Of a stretch of DNA of 64,000 nucleotides, positions 31,535 through 40,618 are shown piece after piece (within the stretch, counting starts at the first letter, position 1; every line of letters starts with the position of its first letter). The stretch lies in the NCBI GenBank assembly GCA_016702545.1, contig JADJDT010000042.1:209849-273848 (forward strand), given 5' to 3'. The notes under the pieces were generated by a model. It was given only the letters and a program-made list of their open reading frames with translations, was not told where the DNA came from and did no database searches. The position numbers were made by a program, and so were the translations under genes. The DNA comes from Pseudomonadota bacterium (GTDB lineage Bacteria > Myxococcota_A > Polyangia > GCA-2747355).

Positions 31535-32023
31535 TCACTTCGACGGAGCGGAGGCCGCCCCCGCCGCCTGGATCGCCCGCGCGTACTGCTGCACGTCGGC
31601 GGGCGTCCAGACCAGGTTCCAGGGTCTGAGCTTGCCGGCGCGCGCTTCGCCGAGGCCGATCGACAGCGCGCGAGCCACGACCGTCGAGCAGTTGCGGTCG
31701 AGCGTGCTCCAGGCCTGCAGCGGCCCCTGAAAGAGCACGCCGTCGCGCGTCAGCCCGAAAGACTGCCACCAATCCTTGATCGCGCCCTCGTCGAGGCCGA
31801 TGAGCCCAAGACGCTGGTCCGGGAGCTGCCCCTCCGCCGCGCAGTCCTCCTCGAAGCGGCGATCGCGAAAGGGCACCGACTGGTAGATGTTGCGATGCAG
31901 CTTGGAGGGTACAGCTCCGGGCTTCTCGGGCCACCACGAGACGTAGGTGCGGTCGACCTGCAAGGACGCGTGCCCCCAGGCCTCGCTCTTGCCGCGAAAG
32001 CTCCAGACATAGACGGTCACCAT
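31535..32023 (-). CDS. Predicted permuted papain-like (NlpC/P60- or PPPDE-like) protein
   Basis: A 162-residue protein with no signal peptide. The N-terminal WGHASLQVDRTYVSWWPE contains a conserved His. A Cys follows later in LDRNCSTVVARALSIGLG. The order His then Cys is that of circularly permuted papain-fold enzymes such as LRAT-like, YiiX-like and PPPDE proteins, and GHAS-L plus NCST is typical of them. Possible substrates are amides, thioesters or lipids; nothing in the context decides. The start at 32023 is taken because the conserved region begins at once; the reading frame extends upstream into a short tandem repeat. Confidence 0.6.
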   Translation of the reverse strand: MVTVYVWSFRGKSEAWGHASLQVDRTYVSWWPEKPGAVPSKLHRNIYQSVPFRDRRFEEDCAAEGQLPDQRLGLIGLDEGAIKDWWQSFGLTRDGVLFQGPLQAWSTLDRNCSTVVARALSIGLGEARAGKLRPWNLVWTPADVQQYARAIQAAGAASAPSK

Positions 32024-32083
32024 CGGTAGCCTCCCCCCGCCCGCAGACGGACATCCTATAGCAGCGCGCGCCGCGGTGGTGAG

Positions 32084-32215
32084 GCGACATCGTCCTCCGC
32101 GAAGCGCGTCGATGGTCCTCCGAAAAGCCTGTCGATGGTCCTCCGCGGAGCGACATCGTCCTCCGAGCGGCGGGGTCCTCCGAGCGGCGGGGTCCTCCGA
32201 TCGGCGGGTGGAGAC
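32084..32215. repeat. Short degenerate tandem repeats (TCCTCCG-based) upstream of tRNA-Thr
   Basis: GGTCCTCCGAGCGGCG occurs twice in direct tandem (about 32170-32205), with a third variant (TCCTCCGATCGGCGG). The preceding 80 bases repeat CGATGGTCCTCCG and GACATCGTCCTCCG units. It lies between the papain-like gene and the tRNA. No coding potential is seen. Slippage in a GC-rich spacer is the simplest origin. Confidence 0.6.
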
Positions 32216-32238
32216 GACTTGCGAGGGAAGGGGAGCGG

Positions 32239-32311
32239 AGCCACCCACCGGACTTGAACCGGTGACCTGCGGTTTACGAAACCGCTGCTCTACCAACTGA
32301 GCTAGGGTGGC
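32239..32311 (-). tRNA. tRNA-Thr (anticodon CGU)
   Basis: Reading the minus strand gives a full cloverleaf of 73 bases. It has a 7-bp acceptor stem (GCCACCC/GGGTGGC), a D arm (GCTC-AGTTGGTA-GAGC), an anticodon stem GCGGT/ACCGC with loop TTCGTAA (anticodon CGT) and a T arm ACCGG-TTCAAGT-CCGGT. The discriminator base is T and CCA is not encoded. It decodes ACG threonine codons. Confidence 0.97.
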
Positions 32312-32433
32312 AGCGCCAGTGGGCGCGTAAGTGCGCGGTAGTATGCCGGCGAGGCTGCGCTGGCGTCAAGCGAGACGGCTTGGCGTATCAGGGCGAACCG
32401 ACGTTACGCCTGGGGCGCCTCGGCGCCCGGCCT

Positions 32434-35079
32434 TCAGAGCTCGATCACGGCGCGAACGACCTGGCGCTCGGGGATCGGGCGCACGGTGAACCCTGCGCGC
32501 TCGGCGATGCGCTGCATGCCGAGGTTGTCGGGCTGGATATCGGCGCCGATGCGCTGCAGGCGCTCCTCGCGGCCGAAGCGCACCAGCTCTTGCAGTAGCT
32601 TGGTGCCGAGGCCGCGGCGTTGGGTCGGGTCGGCGACGACGATGGCGAACTCGGCCTCGTCGCGGCCGGGCAGCTTGCTCAGGCGGCCGACGGCGAGGAT
32701 GGCGCGACCCGTGGCATCGCGCTGCTCGGCCACCAGCGCCAGCTCGCGGTCGTAGTCGTTGAAGCAGACGCGCTGCAGGCGCTCGTGGGCCACGCGCTGG
32801 CTGAGGTGCATGTCGTGGAGGAAGCGCTGGCGCACCGTGTCGGCCGAGAGGATCTCGTGAAACTTCACCAGCAGCGGCTCGTCGTCCGGGCGAATCGGGC
32901 GAATGGTGATCGCCGTGCCGTCGGGCAGCGTCCAGGGCATGACGTAGTGCTGGGGGTAGGGACGAATCGCCGCCCGTGGGAGCTGCTCGGCCGTCAGCTC
33001 GGGGGGATGCAGCACGACGCGCGCGTCGAGCGCGATCAAGCCCTGCGGCGAGGCCAGCAGCGGGTTGATGTCGATCTCCTTGATCCAGCGCTGCTCGACC
33101 ACCAGCTGGCTGAAGCGCACCAGCAGCTGCTCGAGCGCGGGGAGATCGACCGGATCGCGGCCCCGCACGCCGCGCAGGGCCTGGAGGATCTTGGTCTGCT
33201 CCATCATGCGCCGCGCCAGCGTCGCGGTCAGCGGCGGCAGGCCGAGCGCGCTGTCCTTGAAGACCTCGACCAACTGGCCGCCGGCGCCGAAGAGCAGGAC
33301 CGGGCCGAACTGCGGATCCTGCGAGCTGCCGATGATCAGCTCGTAGCCCTCGCGGCTCACCATCGGCTGGACCACGACACCTTGGAAGTGCTCGGAGCCG
33401 AGGCGCTCGCCGACCGCGCGCTCGATCGCGGCGTAGGCCTCGCGCACGGCTGCGGCATCGGCGAGATTGAGGCGCACCCCGCCGACATCGGTCTTGTGGG
33501 TGATCGTCAGCGAGTAGATCTTGAGCACCACGGGGTAGCCGAGGCGCTCGGCTGCGGCGACGGCCTCGTGGGCGGTGGTGGCCACGACGGCCGCCGTCGT
33601 CGGGATGCCGTAGGCCGCCAGCAGGCGCTTGGACTCGACCTCGGTCAGCAGCGTGCGTCCGCTGGCGCGGGTCTCGTCGATGATCTGGGCGGCGGTCGCG
33701 AGGTCGGCGGCGTCGGCGCTGACGGCGTCGGAGCTGCGCGGCGTCTCGTAGATCGCGCGCAGCGCGTTGGCGTAGCGGGCCATGTAGCAGAAGGCGCGCG
33801 CGGCATCGTCGGCATAGCGGAAGGTGGCGATGTCGGCGCGATTGAGGATATCGAGGCCCGCATCGACGCTGGTGCCGCCCATCCAGGCCGCCAGCACGGG
33901 CTTGCCGGTGGCGCGCGCGTAGGGCACCAGGCGCTCCGCCGTCTGCGTCGGGTCGGTCATGTCCTGGGGCGTGAGCACGACCAGCAGACCGTCGCTGTTG
34001 GGGTCGCGCGCGGCGATCTCCAGCGCCTTGGCGTAGCGCTCGGCGTCGGCGTCGCCGAGGATGTCGACCGGGTTGCCGTGGCTCCAGTGCGGCGGGAGCA
34101 GCTGATCGAAGGCCTCGATCGTCTGCGGCGCCAGCTCGGCGAGTTGGCCGCCGACGGCGATCAGCGCGTCGGTCGCCAGCACGCCGGGACCGCCGGCGTT
34201 GGTCAACACGGTCAGGCGGGGGCCCTTGGGCGTCGGCTGCTTGGCCAGCACCTCGGCCATGTTGAAGAGGTCCGCGATGCGGTGGATGCGCAGCACGCCG
34301 ACGCGACGGAAGGCGGCCTCGAGCACCGCATCGCTGCCGGCGAGGGTGCCGGTGTGCGAGGCCGCGGCCTTGGCGGCTTGGACGCTCTGACCGGCCTTGA
34401 TCACGACGATCGGCTTGCTCAGCGCCACCTCGCGCGCCGCCGAAAGAAAGGTGCGCGCATCGCCGATCGACTCCATGTAGATCACGATGCTCTTGGTGTG
34501 GGGATCGCTGCCGAGGTGATCGATCAGGTCGCCCCAGCTGACGTCCAGCATCGAGCCGATCGAGATGAAGGCGCTGAAGCCGACGCGCTCACGGAAGCTC
34601 CAGTCGAGAATGGCGGTGCAGAGTGCCCCGCTCTGGCTGACGAAGGCGACGTTGCCGGGTTGACCCATGCCGGCGGCGAAGGTGGCGTTGAGGCCCGTAC
34701 GCGGGCTCATCACGCCCAGGCAGTTGGGGCCGATCACCCGCATCTTGGCCGCGCGGGCGTGCTGGAGGATCTCTTGCTCCAGCGCCACGCCTGGCGCGCC
34801 GAGCTCCTTGAAGCCCGCGGAGATGATCACGGCGTTCTTGATGCCCGCCGCGGCGCACTGGCGAATGACGTCCGGGACGACGCGCGCCGGTGTCACGACG
34901 ACCGCCAGATCGATCGGCTCCGGGACGGCGGCGACGGTGGGGTAGGCGCGGATGCCGAGCACGCTGGTTCGCGCGATGTTGACCGGGTAGACCGTGCCGC
35001 CGAAGGGGCTGCCGACGAGGTTTCTCAGCACGGTGCGGCCAACGCTGCCGCGGGTCTCGCTGGCGCCAATCACGGCCAC
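32434..35079 (-). CDS. NDP-forming acyl-CoA synthetase fused to a GNAT acetyltransferase (Pat/ACD-like)
   Basis: About 880 residues. In order: a CoA-binding Rossmann domain (VAVIGASETRGSVG), ligase-CoA domains with an ASHTGTLAGSDAVLEAAFRR motif containing the candidate phospho-His, an ATP-grasp domain (PVVLKIYSLTITHKTDVGGV) and a C-terminal GNAT domain (TIRPIRPDDEPLL; acetyl-CoA loop QRRGLGTKLL). Family members are either ADP-forming acetyl-CoA synthetases or Pat-type protein lysine acetyltransferases that control acyl-CoA synthetases. The GTG at 35079 is probably not the true start: conserved sequence (LDAFFTPQS) continues upstream in frame to about 35130, but no start codon is found before the sequence degrades into the homopolymer block at 35160. 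The N-terminus may therefore be damaged. Confidence 0.85.
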   Translation of the reverse strand: MAVIGASETRGSVGRTVLRNLVGSPFGGTVYPVNIARTSVLGIRAYPTVAAVPEPIDLAVVVTPARVVPDVIRQCAAAGIKNAVIISAGFKELGAPGVALEQEILQHARAAKMRVIGPNCLGVMSPRTGLNATFAAGMGQPGNVAFVSQSGALCTAILDWSFRERVGFSAFISIGSMLDVSWGDLIDHLGSDPHTKSIVIYMESIGDARTFLSAAREVALSKPIVVIKAGQSVQAAKAAASHTGTLAGSDAVLEAAFRRVGVLRIHRIADLFNMAEVLAKQPTPKGPRLTVLTNAGGPGVLATDALIAVGGQLAELAPQTIEAFDQLLPPHWSHGNPVDILGDADAERYAKALEIAARDPNSDGLLVVLTPQDMTDPTQTAERLVPYARATGKPVLAAWMGGTSVDAGLDILNRADIATFRYADDAARAFCYMARYANALRAIYETPRSSDAVSADAADLATAAQIIDETRASGRTLLTEVESKRLLAAYGIPTTAAVVATTAHEAVAAAERLGYPVVLKIYSLTITHKTDVGGVRLNLADAAAVREAYAAIERAVGERLGSEHFQGVVVQPMVSREGYELIIGSSQDPQFGPVLLFGAGGQLVEVFKDSALGLPPLTATLARRMMEQTKILQALRGVRGRDPVDLPALEQLLVRFSQLVVEQRWIKEIDINPLLASPQGLIALDARVVLHPPELTAEQLPRAAIRPYPQHYVMPWTLPDGTAITIRPIRPDDEPLLVKFHEILSADTVRQRFLHDMHLSQRVAHERLQRVCFNDYDRELALVAEQRDATGRAILAVGRLSKLPGRDEAEFAIVVADPTQRRGLGTKLLQELVRFGREERLQRIGADIQPDNLGMQRIAERAGFTVRPIPERQVVRAVIEL

Positions 35080-35159
35080 GCTCTGCGGCGTGAAGAAGGC
35101 GTCCAGCGGCCGACGGCCATGGCCCAGATAGTCGTGAGCGGGATCGCGAGAGGGGAGGG

Positions 35160-35723
<564 letters not shown>

Positions 35724-36323
35724 ATGAGGCGCATCCTCGTGCTCTTTGCGCATCCCGCGCTGCAGAAGTCGCGCGTGCAGCGCGAGCTGGCGCGCGCGGT
35801 GCGGGCGCTGCCGGGCGTGACCTTCCACGACCTCTACGAGGCCTATCCCGACTTCGACGTCGAGGTCGCGCGCGAGCAGGCGCTGTTGACCGAGCACGAG
35901 GTCGTGGTGCTGCAGTTCCCCTTCTACTGGTACAGCACGCCGGCGCTGCTCAAGCAGTGGCAGGATCTGGTGCTGGAGCACGGCTGGGCCTATGGCCGCG
36001 AGGGCAGGGCGCTGCACGGCAAGCTGCTGCTCTGCGCGCTCAGCACGGGAGGCAGCGAGGCCTCTTACCAACCGGGCGGCAGCAATCGCAGCACGATCGG
36101 CGCGCTGCTCGCGCCGCTGGCGCAGATGGCGCACCTCTGTGGAATGGAGTACCTGCCGCCCTTCGTCGTGCACGAGACCTACCGGCTCGATGACGCAGCG
36201 CTCGCCGCGCACGCGGCCGAGTACGCCGCGTTGCTCGCCGCGCTGCGCGACGAGCGTCTCGACCTGGCGGTGGCGCGGGCCCAGGCGCGCCTCGACACCA
36301 AGCTGCCCGCGTTGATCGGCTGA
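35724..36323 (+). CDS. NAD(P)H:quinone oxidoreductase, KefF-like ancillary flavoprotein
   Basis: A 199-residue flavodoxin-fold protein of the NQO1/KefF family: RRILVLFAHPALQKSRVQR (FMN phosphate loop), LQFPFYWYSTPALLKQWQD and LSTGGSEASYQPGGSN. In E. coli KefF binds and activates the KefC potassium efflux system in the cytoplasm. Here a KefC-like gene begins 44 bases downstream, which supports the same role. The ATG at 35724 lies only a few bases from the homopolymer block, so its own promoter cannot be read. Confidence 0.88.
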   Translation: MRRILVLFAHPALQKSRVQRELARAVRALPGVTFHDLYEAYPDFDVEVAREQALLTEHEVVVLQFPFYWYSTPALLKQWQDLVLEHGWAYGREGRALHGKLLLCALSTGGSEASYQPGGSNRSTIGALLAPLAQMAHLCGMEYLPPFVVHETYRLDDAALAAHAAEYAALLAALRDERLDLAVARAQARLDTKLPALIG

Positions 36324-36366
36324 ACGCGCGTCGCGGCCGCGGCGGGCCGCTCGGGAGCAAGCAGGG

Positions 36367-38289
36367 ATGCACGGCGAGAACCTCTGGCAGCAGGTCGTGG
36401 TCTACCTGGCCGCGGCGGTCGTGGCGGTGCCGCTGGCCAAGCGGCTCGGCTTCGGGTCGGTGCTGGGCTACCTCGTGGCGGGCGCCGTGATCGGCCCCTT
36501 CGCGCTGGGCTTCGTCGGCCGCGAGGGGGCCGACGTGATGCACTTCGCCGAGTTCGGCGTCGTGATGCTGCTCTTCGTGATCGGGCTCGAGCTCGAGCCG
36601 GGGCGCCTCTGGCGCCTGCGGGTGCCGATCGTGGGGCTGGGCGGGCTGCAGGTCGCGGCGACGGGGATGCTGCTCGCGGCGCTCGGCCTCCTGGCCGGTT
36701 GGTCGTGGGGAGCGTCCTTGGGCGCCGGGCTGATCCTCGCGCTCTCGTCGACGGCGATCGTGCTGCAGAGCCTCAGCGAGCAGGGGCTGCTGCGCACCGA
36801 CGCCGGGCAGAGCGCCTTCGCCGTGCTGCTCTTCCAGGACCTGGCCGTGATCCCCTTGCTGGCCGTGTTACCGCTCTTGGCGCTGGCGCATGGGGGGCAC
36901 CACGCGGGCGCGGTGCAGGCGGCGCCCGGGGCCGGCGCGTCGAGCCTCGGGTCTTGGGGCGCTCCGCTGCTGATCGTGCTCGGCGCCGTGACCGTGATCC
37001 TGCTGGGGCGCTGGTTGGTGCGGCCCGTCCTGGGCTTCATCGCGCGGGCGCGGCTGCGCGAGGTCTTCACCGCGGCCACCCTGCTGCTCGTGGTCGGTGC
37101 GGCGCTCTTGGCGGCGCGGGTCGGGCTGAGCCCGGCGCTCGGCACCTTCCTCGCCGGCGTGATGCTGGCGAGCAGCGAGTACCGCCACGAGCTGGAGAGC
37201 GACCTCGAGCCCTTCAAGGGGCTGCTGCTCGGCGTGTTCTTCATCGCGGTCGGCGCCTCGGTCGACTTCGCGGCCATCGGCGCCCAGCCGCTGCGCATCG
37301 GCGTGCTGCTGCTGGTCGTGGTGCTGGCCAAGCTGGGGGTGCTGCTCGGGCTCGGTCGCCTCTTCCGCATGAGCCGGCAGCAAAACGCGCTCTTCGCCTT
37401 CGCGCTGGCGCAGGGCGGGGAGTTCGGCTTCGTGTTGGTGTCGTTCGCGGCGGGGCAGGGTGTGCTGGCGCCGGAGCAGGCGACGCAGGTCGTCGCCGTG
37501 ATCGCGCTCTCGATGGCCGTCGCACCGCTGTTGATGCTGGCGCACGATAAGCTGCTGGCGCCGCGACTGGCCCCGGCGGCGCCTCGCGGCGAGGGGGACG
37601 CGCTCCCCGCGATCGACGAGGCCAGCCCCGTGATCATCGCCGGCTTCGGTCGGGTCGGCAGCATCGTCGGCCGGCTGCTGCGGGCCCAGGGCGTGGCGAC
37701 CACCGTGCTCGACGTCGACTCCGACCACGTGGCGATGCTGGGACGGCTGGGGATCAAGGTCTTCTACGGCGATGCCGAGCGGCGCGAGCTGCTGGCGGCC
37801 GCGGGCGCGGCGCAGGCCAAGCTGCTGATCGTCGCCGTCGACGATCCGGAGAAGGTGCTGTCGATCGCGCGCACGGCTCGGACGCACTTCCCGAGGCTCA
37901 AGCTATTGGTGCGGGCGAGCGGGCGCAGCCAGGCCTACGAGCTGCTGGACGCCGGCTTCGAGCACGTCTTTCGCGAGACGCTCGACAGCTCGCTGCAGGT
38001 CGGGGTGGCGGCGCTGCGCGAGCTCGGCTTCCCCGCCTACCAGGCCGCGCGCGCGGCCCGGGCCTCCCGCCGCTTCGATGAGGCCAGCCTGCGCGAGCTG
38101 CGCGGCGTGCGCCATGACGCCCAGGCCTACCTCAATCAGGCGCGCCAGCGCCTGCGCGACATGGAGACCCTGCTGCGCGACGAACGGGATGCGGCCGCGC
38201 GCCAAGGGTCCGACGCCGCCTGGGACGCGAGCGCGGTGCGCGAGGACCGGCAGGGTGGCGATTCGCCAGCGCCCGCCGCGCCGGGCTAG
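36367..38289 (+). CDS. KefB/KefC-like monovalent cation:proton antiporter (CPA2) with RCK-N domain
   Basis: A complete 640-residue protein. The N-terminal about 395 residues are the CPA2 membrane domain (LGYLVAGAVIGPFALGF, FGVVMLLFVIGLELEP, LSSTAIVLQSLSEQ, LFQDLAVIPLLAVL). An RCK/TrkA-N domain with GFGRVGSIVGRLL starts at about residue 426, and a charged helical tail follows. It is predicted to export potassium in exchange for protons. Glutathione-adduct gating, as in E. coli KefC, is likely given the KefF-like neighbour but cannot be seen directly. The stop is one base before the next ATG. Confidence 0.93.
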   Translation: MHGENLWQQVVVYLAAAVVAVPLAKRLGFGSVLGYLVAGAVIGPFALGFVGREGADVMHFAEFGVVMLLFVIGLELEPGRLWRLRVPIVGLGGLQVAATGMLLAALGLLAGWSWGASLGAGLILALSSTAIVLQSLSEQGLLRTDAGQSAFAVLLFQDLAVIPLLAVLPLLALAHGGHHAGAVQAAPGAGASSLGSWGAPLLIVLGAVTVILLGRWLVRPVLGFIARARLREVFTAATLLLVVGAALLAARVGLSPALGTFLAGVMLASSEYRHELESDLEPFKGLLLGVFFIAVGASVDFAAIGAQPLRIGVLLLVVVLAKLGVLLGLGRLFRMSRQQNALFAFALAQGGEFGFVLVSFAAGQGVLAPEQATQVVAVIALSMAVAPLLMLAHDKLLAPRLAPAAPRGEGDALPAIDEASPVIIAGFGRVGSIVGRLLRAQGVATTVLDVDSDHVAMLGRLGIKVFYGDAERRELLAAAGAAQAKLLIVAVDDPEKVLSIARTARTHFPRLKLLVRASGRSQAYELLDAGFEHVFRETLDSSLQVGVAALRELGFPAYQAARAARASRRFDEASLRELRGVRHDAQAYLNQARQRLRDMETLLRDERDAAARQGSDAAWDASAVREDRQGGDSPAPAAPG

Positions 38290-38290
38290 C

Positions 38291-39544
38291 ATGGTCTCCG
38301 AAGGGGCGAGGCTGGGGCCTCGGCTCGAGGGTGGTGGAGCTGCGATCGTGGGTCACGGGTCCCCAATCCCAGGCCGCTGGCGGCCGCGTCGGTGGGCCGC
38401 GCACGGCGCGTGCGTCGCGGTGCTCGCCGGCGCGGTGCTGGGCGCCGGCTGCATCCCCGCCCCGGAGACCGCCTCCGTCGCCTCGAGCCTCGAGGGCGGC
38501 CGCGCGGCGGGGGCGTGCGACTTCCCCGGGGTAGGCCTGCTGCGGGCCGGCGGCAGCTACTGCACGGCGACCTTGATCGCGCGCCGCTGGATCCTGAGCG
38601 CAGCCCACTGCACGGGGGGCGCCGGCAGCTTCACGGTCGGCGCCGCTGGCGCGACGAGCACCGTGGCCGTGTCTCGCTGCGAGAAGCATCCGGACTTCGA
38701 CAGCTCCGGCCGCGTCTTCGACTTCATGGTGTGCGAGCTGGCCGAGGAGCTGGCGTTGCCCGTCGTTCCGCTGCTCGCGCCCTGCGAGGCGGAGGAGCTG
38801 CGCGAGGGGATCTTTCCGCTGCCCTCCGGGGTTCCGGTGGTCGTGGTGGGTCTCGGACAGCCGAACACGGGCGCGAAGCGGGCGGTTGACTTTCAGTCCT
38901 TCGCGATCAGCTTCGCGGGGCCGCTGATCGGCTTCCGCAACGCGGTGAACGGCGATGGCCCGCGCCCGGGCGACTCGGGTGGCCCGACCTTCCTTCGGCT
39001 GGCGGATGGCACCTATCGCCAGATCGGCGTGCACCACCACGGCGCGGGCGAAGGCAACCTGACGGACGCCTTCGTGCCGGCCGGCGTGCCGTGGATCGAG
39101 CGCGCTACCGGCGCGGACACGACGCCCTGCCACCTCGGCAGCGACTGGAGCCCGGGCCCCGGCTGCGGCGCGCTGCCCGCGCGGCTGGAGGGCGCCACCG
39201 GCACCTTTCCTGTCTGTGCGCTCGAGCAGCGCGTCCCGCGCCCGACCTGCACGCGGGCGCCCGACGCTGGCCTCGTCGTCGACGCAGGGCCGCGGCCGGA
39301 CGCGACGGGTCCAGGCCACGATGGCGGCGGCGGAGCGCGTGACCTCTCTGCGCCCGTCAACCCCGACGCGAGCGCCGTGCGCGACCTCGGCGGCGCTACC
39401 GCGCGCGACGCCGCGCTCGCGGCCAGATACCTCAGCAGCGGCTGTGATTGCCGCACGTCGCCTCACAGCGGCCCGGTGCTGCTGCCCCTCGCCCTCCTGC
39501 TCCTCGCCCTCGCCGGCGAGCGGGCGCGCCCACGCCGAGACTGA
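38291..39544 (+). CDS. Secreted trypsin-like serine protease with MYXO-CTERM-like anchor
   Basis: A 417-residue S1 family protease. The triad is visible: His106 (ILSAAHC), Asp144 (RVFDFMVCEL) and Ser in GDSGGPTFL. Paired cysteines suit an exported protein. The N-terminus carries a long basic region and a lipobox-like AVLGAGC (Cys54). The C-terminus has an Asp/Gly-rich spacer, then a GCDC motif, a hydrophobic helix (PVLLPLALLLLALAG) and a basic end. That tripartite tail is the MYXO-CTERM sorting signal, known from Myxococcota. Having both a lipobox and this tail is notable. The start is the ATG at 38291, one base after the antiporter stop. Confidence 0.88.
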   Translation: MVSEGARLGPRLEGGGAAIVGHGSPIPGRWRPRRWAAHGACVAVLAGAVLGAGCIPAPETASVASSLEGGRAAGACDFPGVGLLRAGGSYCTATLIARRWILSAAHCTGGAGSFTVGAAGATSTVAVSRCEKHPDFDSSGRVFDFMVCELAEELALPVVPLLAPCEAEELREGIFPLPSGVPVVVVGLGQPNTGAKRAVDFQSFAISFAGPLIGFRNAVNGDGPRPGDSGGPTFLRLADGTYRQIGVHHHGAGEGNLTDAFVPAGVPWIERATGADTTPCHLGSDWSPGPGCGALPARLEGATGTFPVCALEQRVPRPTCTRAPDAGLVVDAGPRPDATGPGHDGGGGARDLSAPVNPDASAVRDLGGATARDAALAARYLSSGCDCRTSPHSGPVLLPLALLLLALAGERARPRRD

Positions 39545-39579
39545 GCGATCCAGAGTGGCCCATGAACTCGCCCGCCCAG

Positions 39580-39894
39580 GGGGGCCGACCCGGGTTGATG
39601 CGCGGCCCGACCGGGATCCGGACGAATGTGCCCCGCGGCAAGGTGGCGAGGCGGGTGTTTTTGCCGCGCGACTTTCCGTCGTGACGGCTCAGGCACATCG
39701 GTTGCTCACGGGCAGGCGCTGCATCAGCCTGCCGCGTCCCGTGATCGCCGCTGGGACCGTGATGATCACGAGGCGCTGCACGCAGCGGCGGTGCCTGCTG
39801 CGCGAGGTCGAACCACCTGCACAGCGTGGCTACCGACCTTCGTGGCGAGGCTCCCGAGTTCTGCCGCTGGCTCTTCGAGCTCACGACGAAGTGA
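39580..39894 (+). pseudogene. Remnant of a RAYT-type (IS200-like) transposase with internal deletion
   Basis: The left flank (GGGGGCCGACCCGGGTTGAT, then GACCGGGATCCGGACGA) matches the sequence upstream of the two fuller transposase copies at 41649 and 44111. Coding remnants follow: LPRPVIAAGTVMITRRCTQR, then in another frame NHLHSVATDLRGEAPEFCRW, ending at a TGA (39892-39894). Everything between residues of about 27 and 58, and after about 85, is missing relative to the intact copy. This is the oldest, most degraded member of the family in the window. Confidence 0.8.
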
Positions 39895-39927
39895 TGCCGA
39901 CCCTCACGGAAACCGGGGATACGTCCC

Positions 39928-40218
39928 TCAGCGGGCTGGCTCGGCATGCAGCTTGATACCCAGGGCCTTGACCACCTTGAGCACGGTCGCCAGCTTCGGG
40001 TTGCCGTCAGGTGCCAGGGCCTTGTACAGGCTCTCGCGGCCCAGTCCCGTAGCCCGCGCGATTTCGGCCATGCCCTTGGCTCGGGCGATGGTGCCTAAGA
40101 CCTGCGCGACGACGGATGGGTCGCCATCGTCGAGCGCAGCCTCGAGATAGGCTGCTACATCTGCGTCTGTGCGGAGGAACTCCGCCGCGTCGTAGGGCCT
40201 TGTTTTGACTTTGGCCAT
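39928..40218 (-). CDS. HigA-like antitoxin (addiction module antidote protein, COG3636 type)
   Basis: A 96-residue protein with the typical opening (DAAEFLRTDADVAAYLEAAL) and a helix-turn-helix (GMAEIARATGLGRESLYKAL) ending with NPKLATVLKVVKALGIKL. It is predicted to neutralise the toxin encoded 9 bases upstream and to repress their shared promoter. Toxin before antitoxin is the usual order of HigBA-type modules. The ATG is at 40218. Confidence 0.92.
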   Translation of the reverse strand: MAKVKTRPYDAAEFLRTDADVAAYLEAALDDGDPSVVAQVLGTIARAKGMAEIARATGLGRESLYKALAPDGNPKLATVLKVVKALGIKLHAEPAR

Positions 40219-40227
40219 CTCGCGCTC

Positions 40228-40542
40228 CTAGTGCTCCAAACGATGCATCAGCTCGACCGCGAGCTCGATGTCGCGCTGCTGCGTGCGCTTGTCGCCACCG
40301 GCCAGAAGGATCACCACTGCAGCGCCGCGTCGCGCGAAGTACACCCGATAGCCGGGGCCGTAGTTGACGCGCAGCTCCGAGACGCCTTCGCCCACGGGTT
40401 TGACGTCGCCGACGGGCCCGAGCTGATGGCGGTCCAGGCGCACCTGAGCACGCGCCCGGGCCAGCGGATCGCGCAGGCGTCGCAACCACGCGGCGAACTC
40501 GTCAGGTTGACGGATCGCCACCACCTCCCACCTGTATCCCAT
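40228..40542 (-). CDS. HigB/RelE-superfamily toxin
   Basis: A 104-residue protein with the addiction-module killer layout: FAAWLRRLRDPLARARAQVR, GVSELRVNYGPGYRVYFARR and the C-terminal VVILLAGGDKRTQQRDI. Toxins of this group are ribosome-dependent mRNA interferases. The start at 40542 places a normal N-terminus; a longer frame to 40605 has no family similarity. It pairs with the antitoxin 9 bases downstream. Confidence 0.9.
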   Translation of the reverse strand: MGYRWEVVAIRQPDEFAAWLRRLRDPLARARAQVRLDRHQLGPVGDVKPVGEGVSELRVNYGPGYRVYFARRGAAVVILLAGGDKRTQQRDIELAVELMHRLEH

Positions 40543-40618
40543 GGGATACGATGGCGCAAGGGAGGAATCCAGGCTTGATCCATGGTCGTGGGCATTCGCC
40601 CTCACGCGGTCGGGGACC

